Shown here piece after piece: positions 1-11,230 of a DNA stretch of 64,000 nucleotides. Position 1 is the stretch's first letter; the number at the start of each line of letters is the position of its first letter. The stretch is from Euglena gracilis (lineage: Eukaryota; Euglenida; Euglenophyceae; Euglenales): contig CP154955.1 in NCBI GenBank assembly GCA_039621445.1, positions 24,390,064-24,454,063 of the forward strand, given 5' to 3'. The translations under genes were made by a program, and so were the position numbers. The notes below the pieces were generated by a model. The model had not been told where the DNA came from. It made no database searches and saw only the letters and a list, made by a program, of their open reading frames with translations.

Positions 1-75
1 GGGGGGGCGGGGGGGGGCGGGGGGGGGGGGCGGGGGGGCGGGGGGGGGCGGGGGGGGTCCGACCCCCCCGTCGCC
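1..75. repeat. G-rich homopolymer block
   Basis: Almost pure G interrupted by single C bases. A similar block lies at about 1,036-1,100. Such runs recur through the window, usually at the edges of repeated elements, and their exact lengths may be unreliable in the assembly. Confidence 0.9.
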
Positions 76-124
76 GGGGTGGTAAGCTTCGCTCTTACTC
101 TAAAGAGATAAGAGCTCAGCGACC
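76..124 (+). repeat. 49-bp direct repeat with hairpin, left copy
   Basis: This segment recurs almost exactly at 1,105-1,153. It contains a hairpin whose arms are GCTCTTA and TAAGAGC with a short inner CTCT/AGAG stem. Both copies follow a G-rich run, so together they bracket about 1 kb in direct orientation, like very short terminal repeats. Confidence 0.85.
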
Positions 125-175
125 AGGGTGTGACGTAGAGCTGAGCTCTTTGGGGGACCATTCCGGCTCGGCCGG

Positions 176-645
176 CGAAAAACGCTCATTTTCAGCTCAA
201 AAACATGTTTTCCGGGTCCAGGAGGCTCAAAAACATGGTTTTGGGCGAAAAAATTTTTCGATATTTTTCGACTTTTTTGACCCGGTTTTGACCCAAAATC
301 AATGGGTTGGCGGCCAAAAAGGGGCCCTGGCGGGTCGAAAAACGCTCATTTTCAGCTCAAAAACGCTTTTTCCGGGTCCGGGAGGCCAAAAAACATGGTT
401 TTGGGCGAAAAAAATTTTTTCGATTTTTTTCGACTTTTTTGACCCGGTTTTGACCCAAAGTCAATGGGTTGGCGAACCAAAACGGGGCGCTGGCGGGTCG
501 AAAAACGCTCATTTTCGGCTCAAAACCACTTTTTCCGGGTCCGGGAGGCCAAAAAACATGGTTTTGGGCGAAAAAAAAATTTTCGATTTTTTTCGACTTT
601 TTGGCCCGAAAACGGCTAAGTCGGACAGTGGGAAAAGTGCGCAAA
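176..645 (+). repeat. Tandem repeat, three units of about 160 bp
   Basis: Units start near 176, 336 and 499, each with CGAAAAACGCTCATTTT. Each continues through GGGAGGCCAAAAAACATGG to a TTTCGACTTTTTTGACCC stretch. Single copies of the same family occur at 31,640-31,830 (plus) and 51,120-51,370 (minus), so this is a dispersed repeat that has gone tandem here. The open frame across it is a by-product of the repeat; I see no protein signal. Confidence 0.85.
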
Positions 646-1104
646 ACGGCCATTTGGACCGAAAAACGGCCATATCTCGGGCTAGGCGGGGAGTTGGCCC
701 AAACTGCGAATACCCGTGGATAGGGCGTCCCAAAGTTGTGGAATGAGGTACTCTTTAGTTCTTCTCAACTCCCCAGCGTTTTCGAGATATTTTGAATTTT
801 TCGATTTTTTGACCCCAAAAATGACCCCTTTTGCCGGTCCAACAAAATTTCTTTGGAAAAAAAACGGTAGACAACTTTTTTGCTCGGGCCAGATCTCCGG
901 CCTGGCGCGGAGTTGCGGGCAACCTAAGGGCTCTGGACAAACTAGGGACCGTCTCCTAACCTATAGGCTATTAACTTTTCGGGTCCCGAAATCAGGTCAC
1001 ATCGATAATCCTCGGGGGCCCGAGCCTACTCAGGGGGGGGGGGGGGGGGCGGGGGGCGGGGGGGGGGGGGGGGGCGGGGGGGGGGGGTAGGGGGGGGTTT
1101 CGGG

Positions 1105-1153
1105 GGGGTGGTAAGCTTCGCTCTTACTCTAAAGAGATAAGAGCTCAGCGACC
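1105..1153 (+). repeat. 49-bp direct repeat with hairpin, right copy
   Basis: Second copy of the hairpin-bearing repeat at 76-124. The ~980 bp between the copies holds the 160-bp tandem array and a second G run. Confidence 0.85.
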
Positions 1154-1825
1154 CCTCCCTAGTTACCTTTTAAAAGAAAAAGAACTCAATTAGAAGGGCC
1201 ATCAAGAAATAACCTTGCAAAGTGACTTCCAGTCGCAAAGTGTTTCGCAGACTTTTCCTCAAGAGAGGTGGCATCGTTTTTCCGAAAAGAAACATATTCT
1301 TCAGTTTTGCGGAATCAGCAGAGTTATTTGGTGAAGGGGAGTGCTTTGTGGAGGGTTTACTCCCAGTGGTAGGCTGCCTGATTCTTTCCTCTGGTTGGAG
1401 AACGTCGCCTGACCGACATGGCTTTTTCAGAAGATAGAAGTTTTCAAGGCAATTTCGGTGCATGGATGCCCACAATCATCAAAATATGCGTAAGTTGTGC
1501 AAACTGTCTCTGCAAAATCTGAGAACAAAACACCCAATTTCCCGCTAACAATGAACAACTTGCACGGTCATTTGTTTTTGCCATCCTTGAAATGCCAAAG
1601 ATTAATTGGTGGGTGGGTTGGTGGGTGAGTTGATGCATGACCCAATCATCAAAACAATGAATATTTCTATATTTTATATATCAAACCAAAAGAATGATCT
1701 GTTGCAAAAAAAAAACCCTCGGTGGAGCATGCAAATTCACAAAACCAAGTGCATTAGAAAACTGCATAGTTGGCATTGAGGCATGAGATTTCAATTCCCT
1801 CTTCGAGAGAGGGTACGATGAACAC
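1154..1825. other. No recognisable gene
   Basis: AT-leaning unique-looking sequence. A short GGTGGGTTGGTGGGTG tract near 1,610 is the only simple repeat. It would be 3-prime sequence of, or an intron in, the minus-strand gene that has an exon at 1,826-1,956. Confidence 0.4.
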
Positions 1826-1956
1826 CTGTACGTAATTCGGAAATTAAACCCATCTTTGTCGCTGCTGAAGGTTTGTTCCCACCACAGGCTGTGCTGCCGG
1901 CAGTGGCACAGCCACAGCTGGTTCTCCCAGATGGCAGTCTTGTTCTTGGGATGCTC
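1826..1956 (-). CDS. Exon of unrecognised minus-strand gene
   Basis: A 131-nt exon preceded on the minus strand by an acceptor ending CACAG and followed by donor CAG|GTGTTC. It reads in phase 0 as EHPKNKTAIWENQLWLCHC and continues Trp-rich to FRITYR. The upstream exon at 4,768-4,898 ends in phase 0 with donor AAG|GTCCGG, so the two join in frame. The family is not recognised; a secreted or lumenal enzyme is possible because the gene's presumed first exon has a membrane anchor, but this is inference. Confidence 0.5.
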
Positions 1957-2489
1957 CTGTGCACATGGAAAAGAAAACAATGCAAAGCTCACACGTCACA
2001 TGTAGTGGACCGTTTGTGCATTTACGCAAACGGGCATTTTTTTAAAGTTGCCCTGACTGGCACCCAAGCCCTGTATAATTCAAACAAGGTGTGTCTGATG
2101 CAAACCCCTGGAGACAGAGACGGAAATTATGACTTTGATTCAGGTCAGAGTGCCCCAGAGCATGTGTCCCCAGAGCACACAGTGTACACACCCAGATTGC
2201 AGTGTGTGTGTTTGGGAGCCTTCCTGGGCTGCTTCATCAACAAAGGATGCTGGAACGATTTGGGGCAGGAAGGACCAAGCCCTACCACCCACCTTGAATT
2301 ATTCAAAATTTGTTGGTTCGTTTGTGTAACTGTGAAATGGACCATCAATTCAACTGTGCAATTTGTTCGCGAGTGGTCCGTTTACACAAACAAACGGACA
2401 AAAAAGACGATGTATTTGCGCAGTAATGGAAATTCTTCGAACAATAAAAAAAAACTCAAAATTTACACAAAGGAGGGGTTTTTTAAGAC

Positions 2490-2740
2490 CGGGGGGCCCC
2501 CTGGAGGGGGGGGTCCCAGGGGACCCACCCACTATCCCCCGAAAATGGCCCAAAATGGCGGAAAAGGCTAAAAATAGCACCTTTTTCAAAAATTTTCGGC
2601 GCCTTTGGTGCCAAAAAGTATATCCCCCCGGGGGGACCCCCCGGGGGGACCCCGCGGGGGAGGGGGCTCAACTGGACCCACCCACCATACCCCCCTCCCC
2701 CCGGGGGGGTCCAAGGCTAAAAAAAAAAACCCTGGCACAA
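2490..2740. repeat. G/C-palindrome repeat with CGGCGCC core
   Basis: Blocks of GGGGG and CCCCC alternate around an AT-rich centre containing TTTTCGGCGCCTTTGG. Similar TTTTCGGCGCCTTCGG cores occur at about 19,476, 47,640 and, inverted, 63,780, which marks a dispersed element class with G/C-run ends. Confidence 0.65.
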
Positions 2741-3795
2741 AGGGGGGGCAACTGCCTAGTTGCAAACACCCTTCCCCTGAGTTGTAACCTGAGAAGGTGA
2801 GAAGCAAGCTCTTAGACGGCCGGGAATGCACTTTTCTTGTTGAGTCACAAAATTTTGGCAGTTTTAGTGAAAATGTGCATCCGCACATTCCAGAAGCAGA
2901 GCGCGCCGGTGTGCATTCTGGATGGTGTGATGCCTCTTCCATACTGGGGGGTAAACACGTCAAAAATGAGCTGTTTGGGTTTAAAAACGACCACAGGGAC
3001 CACCCCCCGTACACCCCCGTGCTGTTTGCAGATGTTTCACGACAACTGTGGTACAGTGTGTGGATGGACACACACTCGGCACACTCCACACGACATGCGG
3101 AACACGGGCGACACAGGCCAACCTGGACCTGGGCATGCCACTCTGTGTTCAACGATGTGTGCTGAAGGCTTCCGGGGGCAGGGCTTGGTGAACCCGGGAT
3201 GAGCATGGGAAGGGACTCCTTGCAGCCATAGAGACACAGCCCTCCCAAGGTCAAAACAATAGGGGTTTCACTGAGTGTCAAAGCCAAAGAAAATTCCAAA
3301 AAATGCGCAGGTGCACATTTTTTTGGAATGGACACGGGCTGTGGGAAGGGGGAATGCGCACATGCACATTGATGTTGAAGGACGCACTGGATATGGCCCG
3401 TTGCTTGCCTGCCTTGAATCCGAGTTGTGCACCGCTATGATGTGGTTTCAGGCTTGCAGAACATGGTTGTGTGAGGGGCAGATGAACCAAAAGAATCACC
3501 CTTGGCAATAATGTCGCTGTACCAGACCACATCCTGAAACACGACACCCGCAGCGGCGTGGAAAACCCTGGGCTCGGCGACGGCAGGTGCCAAGGCATGA
3601 ATTCATGTCCTTCAGTGACAGGGGGAACTGCCCCCCTACCAAATCATCGAACAGATCAGAATGCGCACCTGAGCATTCCACTTCACCCGCTGCACAGCCC
3701 AGCCTACTCTGCTCTCATGAACGCGTGGAGAACGTCGGACCGCACATGCGACCATCCCCCACCTGGCGGAGGTGATGGCAGGGGTTTTCTTAAGG

Positions 3796-3885
3796 ACCCC
3801 GGGGGGGGGGGGTTCAGCTCCGGCTGGCAAAAAGGCTGCTGGCTGGAAACGAGCTGCTGGCTGGACCCCCCCCCAGGGGGAAAGT
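3796..3885. repeat. GCTGCTGGCTGG-type dispersed repeat
   Basis: Contains GGCTGGCAAAAAGGCTGCTG followed by further GGCTGG units and a C run. Relatives lie at 7,918-8,300, 10,925-11,230, 20,341-20,720, 23,080-23,165 and 63,640-63,960. Confidence 0.6.
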
Positions 3886-4767
3886 CAGGACCAAGCACAT
3901 CACAAAAAAAACTTACCAATAAACCCAATATTTTTTTCCATTCTGCTTCTCTGTGCATTCCACTGTGTCGCACCATGGGAAAACGGATGAGAAGGGGACT
4001 TCAGTGCCCGAGGAAATTCCTCAGTGATGGGCACCCTAATTCCCAACTGCGGTCAGCAGTCATTCATCGAGGGTTACCCATTTTGGTACCACGGGTTTCA
4101 GTTGACGGGTGTGCCACATAGTGAAGTGATGGCAATGCAGTTGGTCAAAACAGAATGCACAGGAGCGCAAAACAACCACCAAAAATGAAAAGTGCATTCC
4201 CGGCCGTCTAAGAAGCTGATGCAGGCTTGTCTCCATACATTGTGCGTCCGCAACCCCAACGGGCTGTTGGACTGAGCTGGACCGGGGGACGCCCTGAATT
4301 CCAGACTGTAGAAGTAAGTGTTGTTGTTTGTGCAAGAAATTTTATATTGAATGATTCCTTGTTTGCCACCGTCCACCAGAAGTGCAATGCTCTTTGGCCG
4401 GCCTGTCGTGCTCTGCTTTGGTCCGCCATGCAAACCAGTCCTCCTCCAGGGCAGAGACAACAAGGACACTGCGATTGGGTTTCTGCTGGAATGGGCTCAA
4501 AGGGTTTCAGGCGTGGTCTGTTTGACCATTTCAAGCTGGGCGGGCAAAATAGACCGCCCTGTCTCTGTTATCTGTTGTGTCTCTGTTATCCAGGGACGTT
4601 TTCAAGACAGGACCCTAATTCCAAAGCAGCATATCAAATCGCAAATGATCATTTGCTGGGTTACAGTGGGAGAAGACTGAGCCAGTGGAATTTCTCCTCT
4701 GAAAACGGTGGCTTCTTTCCGGAAAGCCAGGTCGAAACAGCGCGGGGGAGACCCCCAAACACCGGAC

Positions 4768-4898
4768 CTTCAACAGCGCCATCCGGCGGAGGTGGTACTT
4801 CGGGACGCAGTCGTCGTAGCGCGTCACCAGCTTGTGCCGGTGCGACGGGTCCAGCGTCACCACGAGGGAGTTGAAGAGCTGCTCGCCTGTGGAATCCC
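4768..4898 (-). CDS. Exon of unrecognised minus-strand gene
   Basis: Acceptor CCCCCATCAG, then a GC-rich 131-nt exon. After two bases that complete the previous codon it reads DSTGEQLFNSLVVTLDPS and then RYDDCVPKYHLRRMALLK, ending at AAG|GTCCGG. The incoming phase matches the exon at 6,198-6,365 and the outgoing phase matches 1,826-1,956, so these are probably consecutive exons. GC content is far above the flanking DNA, as for the calpain exons. No domain recognised. Confidence 0.55.
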
Positions 4899-6197
4899 CT
4901 GATGGGGGAAGGGGTCCAGTTTTTGCAGCATCGCGTTCCATTTTTGTTGGCGACCACAGACGTCACTTTCCGCAACGGCCGAAGGCCTTGCCGCCAAAAA
5001 ATTTTGGAGCCTTTGTAACGACAGGGTGAGAAATTGAGGTGAATGGGGGGTGTATCCCCATCTGTAATCCGTGGATTTGTGTCCTGAATGATGTGATTTT
5101 GTGTAGGTTGGATTGCTGGACATTCGCCCCTTAGTGTCCCTGTGGGCCGTGTTTTTGAATTTAAAAATTATTCTGTTAGGTGTATGCGCTGACCTCGCTG
5201 GGGGATATGCCAAATGGAGGGATTGAAACAAATCGATCGGCCCTCAGCAACTGGTGAAGGTTACAGTGGTGAAATTAGCCCTTGCCTACGCCCTTGCCCA
5301 AAAGTTCAAGCCCAGGGGAGCGCCATTGTATTTTTTGTTTCCTCCGCGAATCCTTGTCTCATTCTCCCTGCCCAAGGCCGTGTTCAAAATAAAAATTAAC
5401 AAATGGAAAACACTATTCAGGCTTAACCTATTCAGAGCTTTCCCTCAACCAGCATCGCAAGCTGTAGGGACTCATTGAAAAAATAAGGCAGAAATTGATA
5501 ACGGTATTGAAAAAAATAGGAAGAAAACAAGGTTCATAAGGGGCAAATTGGCCACGACGCTGATCACCTTTTGAATGTAATGTGTTGTAATGTAATGTAA
5601 TGTAATGTAATGTAATTGATGTGATCCACCCCCCCAAAGCCCCCCCCCCCAAATAAGACCCCACTTCCGATTTTCAGCAAAAAAAAAATCCAAAAACCAG
5701 CCCCCCCCCCCCAAGTGAGACCCTCCGGGACATTGGAGGAAAATCCAAAAAATAGAAACCCTAAAACTGTGAAAATGCCCCCGAAAACGGGTGATTTTTT
5801 GACATTTTTCGATTTGTGCCCATTTTTGGACGTGTTAAAATTGGCATTTTTGAGACAATTTTTGCTAACTATCCATATTGCCTGTTTTTGGACCTATATT
5901 TGAACCCTCCCGCGGGAAGGTTGCTTTGGGTGGATTTTCTGAGCGTGTCGAATTTTGATATTCAGAGGCAGACCCTCAAAATAAGGCCCCACCATGGGAT
6001 ATTCAGATCGCTTGATGCAGATTTTTCTCAATTCTTTTCCTGAGGACAGAAAAAACCAAACCAATTCATTGTGTCCAAAATGAAATTGATCATCATTGAG
6101 CATTGGCTGTTTGATCGATATCCAAATAAGAAAGCTTCGCCCAGGCAATCCTGAGGCAAAGACCGAGGATGCTGAGGCAATCCTGCAACGCAAAGAC
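4899..6197. other. Intron-like stretch with C-run element
   Basis: Contains the ATGTA pentanucleotide run at 5,574-5,615. C-rich segments follow at about 5,628-5,712, including CCCCAAATAAGACCCC, which resembles the ends of the element at 9,132-9,556. The rest is unique-looking AT-rich sequence without an exon I can support. Confidence 0.5.
5574..5615 (+). repeat. (TGTAA)n microsatellite
   Basis: About seven near-perfect copies of TGTAA. Confidence 0.9.
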
Positions 6198-6365
6198 CTG
6201 AAATATGAAGCCACCGTCCATCCAAGCAGCGCTTGAAGTCCGGCAGTGCTCGCAGGCTGTACCCTTCGATGTGCCAGGTCTTCTCCGAGGCCCAGCGCGC
6301 CGCGAAGTACTGCCCCAGCCGGCGGTCGAACGGCGGGCGGCGCCGCACCACCGCCTCCCCCACCG
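6198..6365 (-). CDS. Exon of unrecognised minus-strand gene
   Basis: Acceptor CTCATCGCAG and donor TTTCAG|GTCTTTG bound a 168-nt exon. It reads VGEAVVRRRPPFDRRLGQYF and then ASEKTWHIEGYSL up to CLDGRWLHIS. It ends in phase 1, exactly what the next exon at 4,898 needs. GC is about 65 percent against an AT-rich surround. Function unknown; the Arg/Trp/His-rich soluble composition gives no family. Confidence 0.5.
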
Positions 6366-7877
6366 CTGCGATGAGGGCGTCGCTCGGGAGGCCGGCGGCC
6401 ACGGCACCGGGTCACCCCGTAGTACAGAAAAAGGTGAGGGATTGGGGCCGATGCCAGTGTGGAGGACACTGCAGCCGGACACCACCCATTTTGGTCGGGC
6501 CCACTTGGCGTGACTCAAACTCTTAGCGCCCTCAAGGAGGCGTGGTGTGATGAGGGAGCGGCGCTCTGGACTGTTGAATACCCCCCAATGAAAAGAAGAA
6601 CAGAAACAAAGAAAACAAAATGAGGTCAAAGTTGCCGTGCAAAGCATCAAGGCCCAAAAGGGGCTGAGAAAAACAGGGAGGCAAAAAAGAATGGCCTTGG
6701 CATCTCTGGACAAAGGACAGCCGTCAAAGGACAGCCGTGGCTGCCGGCGGCACGTGCATGAATGGTCGGCTGCCATCGGTATGAGGCAGCAAATGGCTTC
6801 AGAAAAAAGAAATGCATCAGTTGTATGAGGCCGCTGTGTTGTTTGTCACAGTTTCCAAGAAACATCCGAAACATCCTGGTTCGGGGGGGGGGGGTTCACA
6901 TACACCCCCGAAAAATGCGGCTCAGAAATAATAAAGCAAATCAGATTCTACGCATTTCAGTTGTCCTATTTCAAAAAAAAAATAATGATTTTTGTACCCC
7001 CCCCTATGTCCAGAGACCACTAACCAGTGGTCTGGGTAGTTGGACTGCATTTTTGCATGTGGTGTTGGAAATGGGTGGAGATGAAATCATTTCCCCAGCA
7101 GAATGCCAAAGCACCTGGTCTCTAAATGCTCAAGCGGAGGTTTCCAGAGAAAAAGATAAGCGTGTGGTGAATAAAATGACTGAAACAATGACCGTAATGC
7201 ATCTGCCATTTCCTGTCTACCACTTGTAAGCAAATAAAGACCAACAGAAAAAAAAATTTCCTGCTTCAGAGGTGCTTGTGCAGACAGAGAGCAAAGGAAG
7301 GTATTGCTGTTCGGATGCTTGCCTTCCCCAGAAAAACGCTGCTCGAGCCCCAACAGTGGGCTCCAAGACGAATTGTACTTGTCAGGGTGTGGTGTCAAAA
7401 TGATGCCACCCGATTCTGGGGCAATCAACAGGAGAGAGCTGCATCATCCCCATACTCAGTCAGAAAGCCCACCTGACCCCAGGAAGGTGGGTGGGTGGGG
7501 GATGCGTCCGATTGGAAACCCCGGTGGTGGGTGCCCATGGGAAATGAACAACCGCGGGCGAAATAAAACGTGGATTGCTTAAAAAACACAATAATCTGTT
7601 TTACAATTTTAGTTGTTCACTGTCTACACTGGTCCCTGGGGTTCCAGTGGTGAAAAGAAACAAGCAGAAAAATATCTGCCCATTTTCAATGCAAGTATAA
7701 TCGTCACAGGGATAATTTTCATAATTATAATAGTCACAGGGCTCAAAAATCGTCAGACCATTTTGGATGACAAAAAAATTGGCATTCCGGATCATGTCAC
7801 ATCAACCATCCGATCTCAGGTTCAAAAAAAGAGTCAAAACAAAAAAAACAAATGGTCAAAAAATCGGAAAATGTTTC

Positions 7878-7902
7878 GCATTGCATTGCATTGCATTGCA
7901 TT
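7878..7902 (+). repeat. (TTGCA)n microsatellite
   Basis: Five copies of TTGCA. Confidence 0.9.
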
Positions 7903-7917
7903 CAGCGCGTCACGCAG

Positions 7918-8300
7918 TGCCCCCCCCCAGGGGGGGGGCAGCTCAGAGGCTGGAAAAATTGGGTTGGCTGGAAAAAAAGCTGCTGGCTGACCCCCCCCCT
8001 CCCCCCCCCATCGGGGTCCCTCAGCTGGAGCTGGCCCGACCCTTGGTCGAACTGGGAACCAAAAAATGGAAACCCCAAAATGCCCCCCAAAAAACGCCAA
8101 TTATGCAAAAAAAAACAACGATTTGACCAAATTTGTCCTGTCCAGCCCAAATCCAACACATTTTGGTTCATTTTTGGGGCCATTTTTGCACCCCCGAAAG
8201 CGTCTAGCCTTTTGGCGGCTGGAAAATGATTACAACTCATCGGCGGGGGGAGGGATCCGGGGCTGGAAAAAGGCAGAACAGCTGGGACCGAAACTGCTCC
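7918..8300. repeat. G/C-ended dispersed repeat
   Basis: Starts with a C run then G run (a short hairpin) and GCTCAGAGGCTGGAAAAATT, continues with GCTGCTGGCTGACC and another C run. An AT-rich centre follows, and a GGCTGGAAAAAGGC motif returns near 8,260. Same family as 10,925-11,230 and 20,341-20,720. Confidence 0.6.
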
Positions 8301-9131
8301 CTGCAAGGGGAGAGTTCCCTCCAGCACCCAACTGCACCCAAAAGCAGAGTTTAGAAACCGCCCATGCCTCCTGCCAATGGCATCCACGTCCCCCAGCCTG
8401 GAATCAAATGGCCACGCCCTGCCGGGCGACTCCCCGGCGTGGCTGATTCTCATTCACAGGGCGACCTTTCCAGTGATCAGAGCAATATGAGAGAAGGATC
8501 AAGTCAAGTCAACTCAAAATCATTCTGGATTGTACACCTTTGCCCCAGATCAAAGCCAGAATGGACCACCACCGCCACCGCAGCCCTTGCAACGCACTCG
8601 CCGGCGGTCTCTTTGGCGCCCGGGTGGCCCTCTGCGGTGTCACAGACTGCTGGGAGGCGTTGGAGGCAGCAGGGTCAGCACCTGGACGAGGACGGGGAAA
8701 GAACCCAAGTGCCGCACATGCCCTGGGGGAACCTAGTCGACGTCCTCCTTCAGAAGGCAGGACGATTGCAGAAGCCTTTCATTTGCACCCATTCGGTCTC
8801 AAGCACCATTGCCTTTGGGAGTGTGCAATGGCATCGTTCCCACCAAAATGCAAAATAATGAATGATGTCCGCTTTTCAGTGAGACCGTCCTCTACTCCCT
8901 CTGTCCTCTGGCCTGCCCTTATCAGGAGAAGCACTGCCCTTCACCTTTGTTTTTGTCAACATGTCCTCAGAGAAACTCGAAACCGAGACATAATCATTCT
9001 TTATTCCTATTTTCCTGAAAGAGAGTTTTGGCCAATACTCACTTCTCCGTGCTTTTTTTTTCTGTTTAAGTGAATGTGAAAACTCAACTGGCACTTCAGC
9101 TGCTTCTTATTCTGCTGTTATTTCTGTTATC

Positions 9132-9556
9132 CCCCCCCAAAAAATAAGACCCCCCCCAAATAAGACCCCTCCCAAATATGACCCCCCCCCTGATTGAGCA
9201 AAAATCCAAAAATAAGACCCCCCCGACGGCGCGAAGTGCCGAAGACGATGAAACTTTTCCTGAAAAATTACCAAAACCCCCAATTTCACGCACAAAAAAG
9301 ATGAAATTTCAAAAACTTTTAGATTTGAGGTGCAAAAAAAACATGCCAAATGTCAACTTACACCAATTTACACATGGCGCCGAAGGAAAATTTTTAATCC
9401 TTTAGGGAACCTGAAAAATGATGTTTTTCTCGGGCCCGGGTCGGCCAAGAAAACAATACAAAAATAAGACCCCCCCCCCCAAAATAACATCCCCCCTGGA
9501 GGTTTCCAGTAACGGACCCAAAAAATAAGACCAGGTCTTATTTGGGGGGGGGGGGG
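9132..9556. repeat. Element with AAATAAGACC/GGTCTTATTT inverted ends
   Basis: Left side is C-run DNA carrying AAATAAGACCCC several times. The right side ends in GGTCTTATTT followed by a long G run and GGTAAC. Left flank GTTATCC and right flank GGTAAC look like matching inverted outer ends. About 430 bp and non-coding, so probably a small non-autonomous element. Confidence 0.6.
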
Positions 9557-9971
9557 CGGTAACAATTGTGAGAATTTTTTGTAAAATGGACGTTATAACA
9601 GCATTTCTACAAAAATTCTTCCGTCGCTCGCTTCTGTTGTGTCGGTGTCTTTCTGATTTACTCGTTGAGGTGGAAGCAGAAATCAAATCCACCAACAGGA
9701 ATTTGTATTTGATAAGTCGGTGACAGAGGAAAGTTCTCCACATCTGTGAGTCTTTGAATAAAATTTAGTGAGTGCAGTGCAGCACAATGATGAAAAACAA
9801 CCGAGCAAGCTATATCATACCTCGCTCCTGGGGTAACAAAGGAGCTTCCTCTCCTCCTGGGTCTCGGTCAGGGCTTTGAGGAGACCACGAAACCATCCCA
9901 AAAAGGCACAATGGCTCATGAAGCACTCACGCTCAAATGAATGCATTTGATGGCGGGGGGTCCCAAGGCAC

Positions 9972-10106
9972 TGCTGGCCAGAACTTGACAAAGCCGTTCA
10001 AAAGCAACGACCCGTGCTCCGGGCCCCAGTCAGGGCCCCACAGCCACAACACAGGCAGCACGCAGAGCATGGGCACCAGCAGCCTGAAGCGCACGCCGCG
10101 CCGCAT
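9972..10106 (-). CDS. First exon, membrane-anchored protein (unrecognised)
   Basis: The start codon at 10,106 sits in an ideal context (GCCACCATG). The first residues are MRRGVRFRLLVPMLCVLPVL, then WLWG. This is a short basic N-terminus followed by a hydrophobic segment of about 16 residues, typical of a signal anchor or signal peptide. It continues HGSLLLNGFVKFWPA with possible donor GCA|GTGCCT. It may be exon 1 of the gene whose later exons are at 6.3, 4.8 and 1.9 kb, but the joining exon was not found, so it could be a separate gene. Confidence 0.45.
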
Positions 10107-10924
10107 GGTGGCGCATCCAGAGGCCCCCCACCCGCCGGGGTGTCAGCCCGGTTGCTGGTGTCCTGAGAAACAAATGGAGGGGTTCACAGGTTCAGGGAAG
10201 GGGAAGCAGGCCCATGACTCGGCAAAGGCAGCCTGCATTGGCCAGGCACCCTTCCAGGGGGTGGGGGGGCAACGCAACACGGACCCTCAAAAAAGATGAC
10301 ACAAAAAATGCAAAAAAAAGGCATACAAAATGAAAATGCAAATAAATGCAAATCAAAAAAATGGAAGATAGGATTTATGTATTTTTGAGGGTCAAGCAAA
10401 ACAAAAACACAATTCTGCCATTCTGGGAACATGCTGATTCTAAAGAAGGGAATTATTTTGGTCGAAAATTCAAAATGACAAAAGCTTTGAGTTTGGTCTC
10501 GGTATCAGCAAAAAAAACCCAATCAAAAAAAATTTTGACCTAGAATTTTCAAAATCAAAATCGCATCCCAGATGAACTTCAAAAAATCGCCAAAAAAAGG
10601 CAACATAAATGTGCTTTTTGCAAAATCAAAAAAACACTGACACACAAAAAACAAAAAAAAAAAAGAGGGGGAACACACACGAGCTGGTGTCCCCCTTGGA
10701 AATCGGGGACATCTCCACTTTGCCTCTTGAAATGCAGATGGGTGGGACATCCTCTCCCTTGCAAAACTGCCACCTAGCTAAACTGGGGACCACACCAGGT
10801 TTCTTCATGAAATCTTGGCATTGGTTTTTGCCTGGGATGCTGACAACGCCTCGTAAAGGAAGGAATTATTCAATATAAAATTACTTGCACAAACAACAAC
10901 GCTTCCTCCAACACTCTGGATTTC

Positions 10925-11230
10925 AGGGCGTCCCCGGTCCAGCTCAGAGGCTGGAAGATTTGGGCTGGCTATAGAAAGGCTGCTGCAGGCATCGATGCGA
11001 GGGGAGGTGGGGGCCCCCTCCGGTCCAGGAGGGGGGGCACCCCCACCTAAACGCGCCGCGAAGCGGCGGGCCGACAAATTTAGACCCCCAAACCGGCCAA
11101 AAGTTCCATTTTGGGCACTTTTGGGACAAAAAAATATCAAAAATTTAAAAAAAATACACCTGAAGGGAAAATTTGACCTTTTTGGGGGGCCTTAGGGGGG
11201 TCGGTTCGGGTCCCCCCTGGCAGGCGGGGG
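10925..11230. repeat. Dispersed repeat with GGCTGG motif and G/C runs
   Basis: GCTCAGAGGCTGGAAGATTT at the left, a GAAGCGGCGGG segment, then AT-rich sequence and a right-hand G run. Same layout as 7,918-8,300. Confidence 0.55.

Larger units (their letters stand above)
1957..4767. other. Intron-like stretch with dispersed repeats
   Basis: Lies between two minus-strand exons. It holds a G/C-palindrome block at 2,490-2,740 and a GGCTGCTGGCTGG-type repeat at 3,796-3,885. Near 2,015-2,400 there are degenerate copies of GGTCCGTTT followed by ACGCAAACGG or ACACAAACAAACGG. No exon could be defended inside it. Confidence 0.5.
6366..9971. other. Intron-like stretch with repeats and a GC island
   Basis: Holds the TTGCA microsatellite (7,878-7,902), a G/C-ended repeat (7,918-8,300) and an inverted-end element (9,132-9,556). 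A GC-rich island at about 8,560-8,760 may hide a further exon of the minus-strand gene: a frame ends at CCTCGTCCAG|GTGCTG in the phase required by the next exon. Its protein sequence is low-complexity, so no exon is called. Confidence 0.45.

Noticed and set aside
716-1090. Open frame ending in poly-glycine
   Set aside because: Produced by the G run; no conserved sequence and no start or splice context.
8560-8760. GC-rich island as an exon of the 1.8-10.1 kb gene
   Set aside because: A donor in the needed phase exists, but the peptide is low-complexity and the acceptor phase does not fit the presumed first exon.
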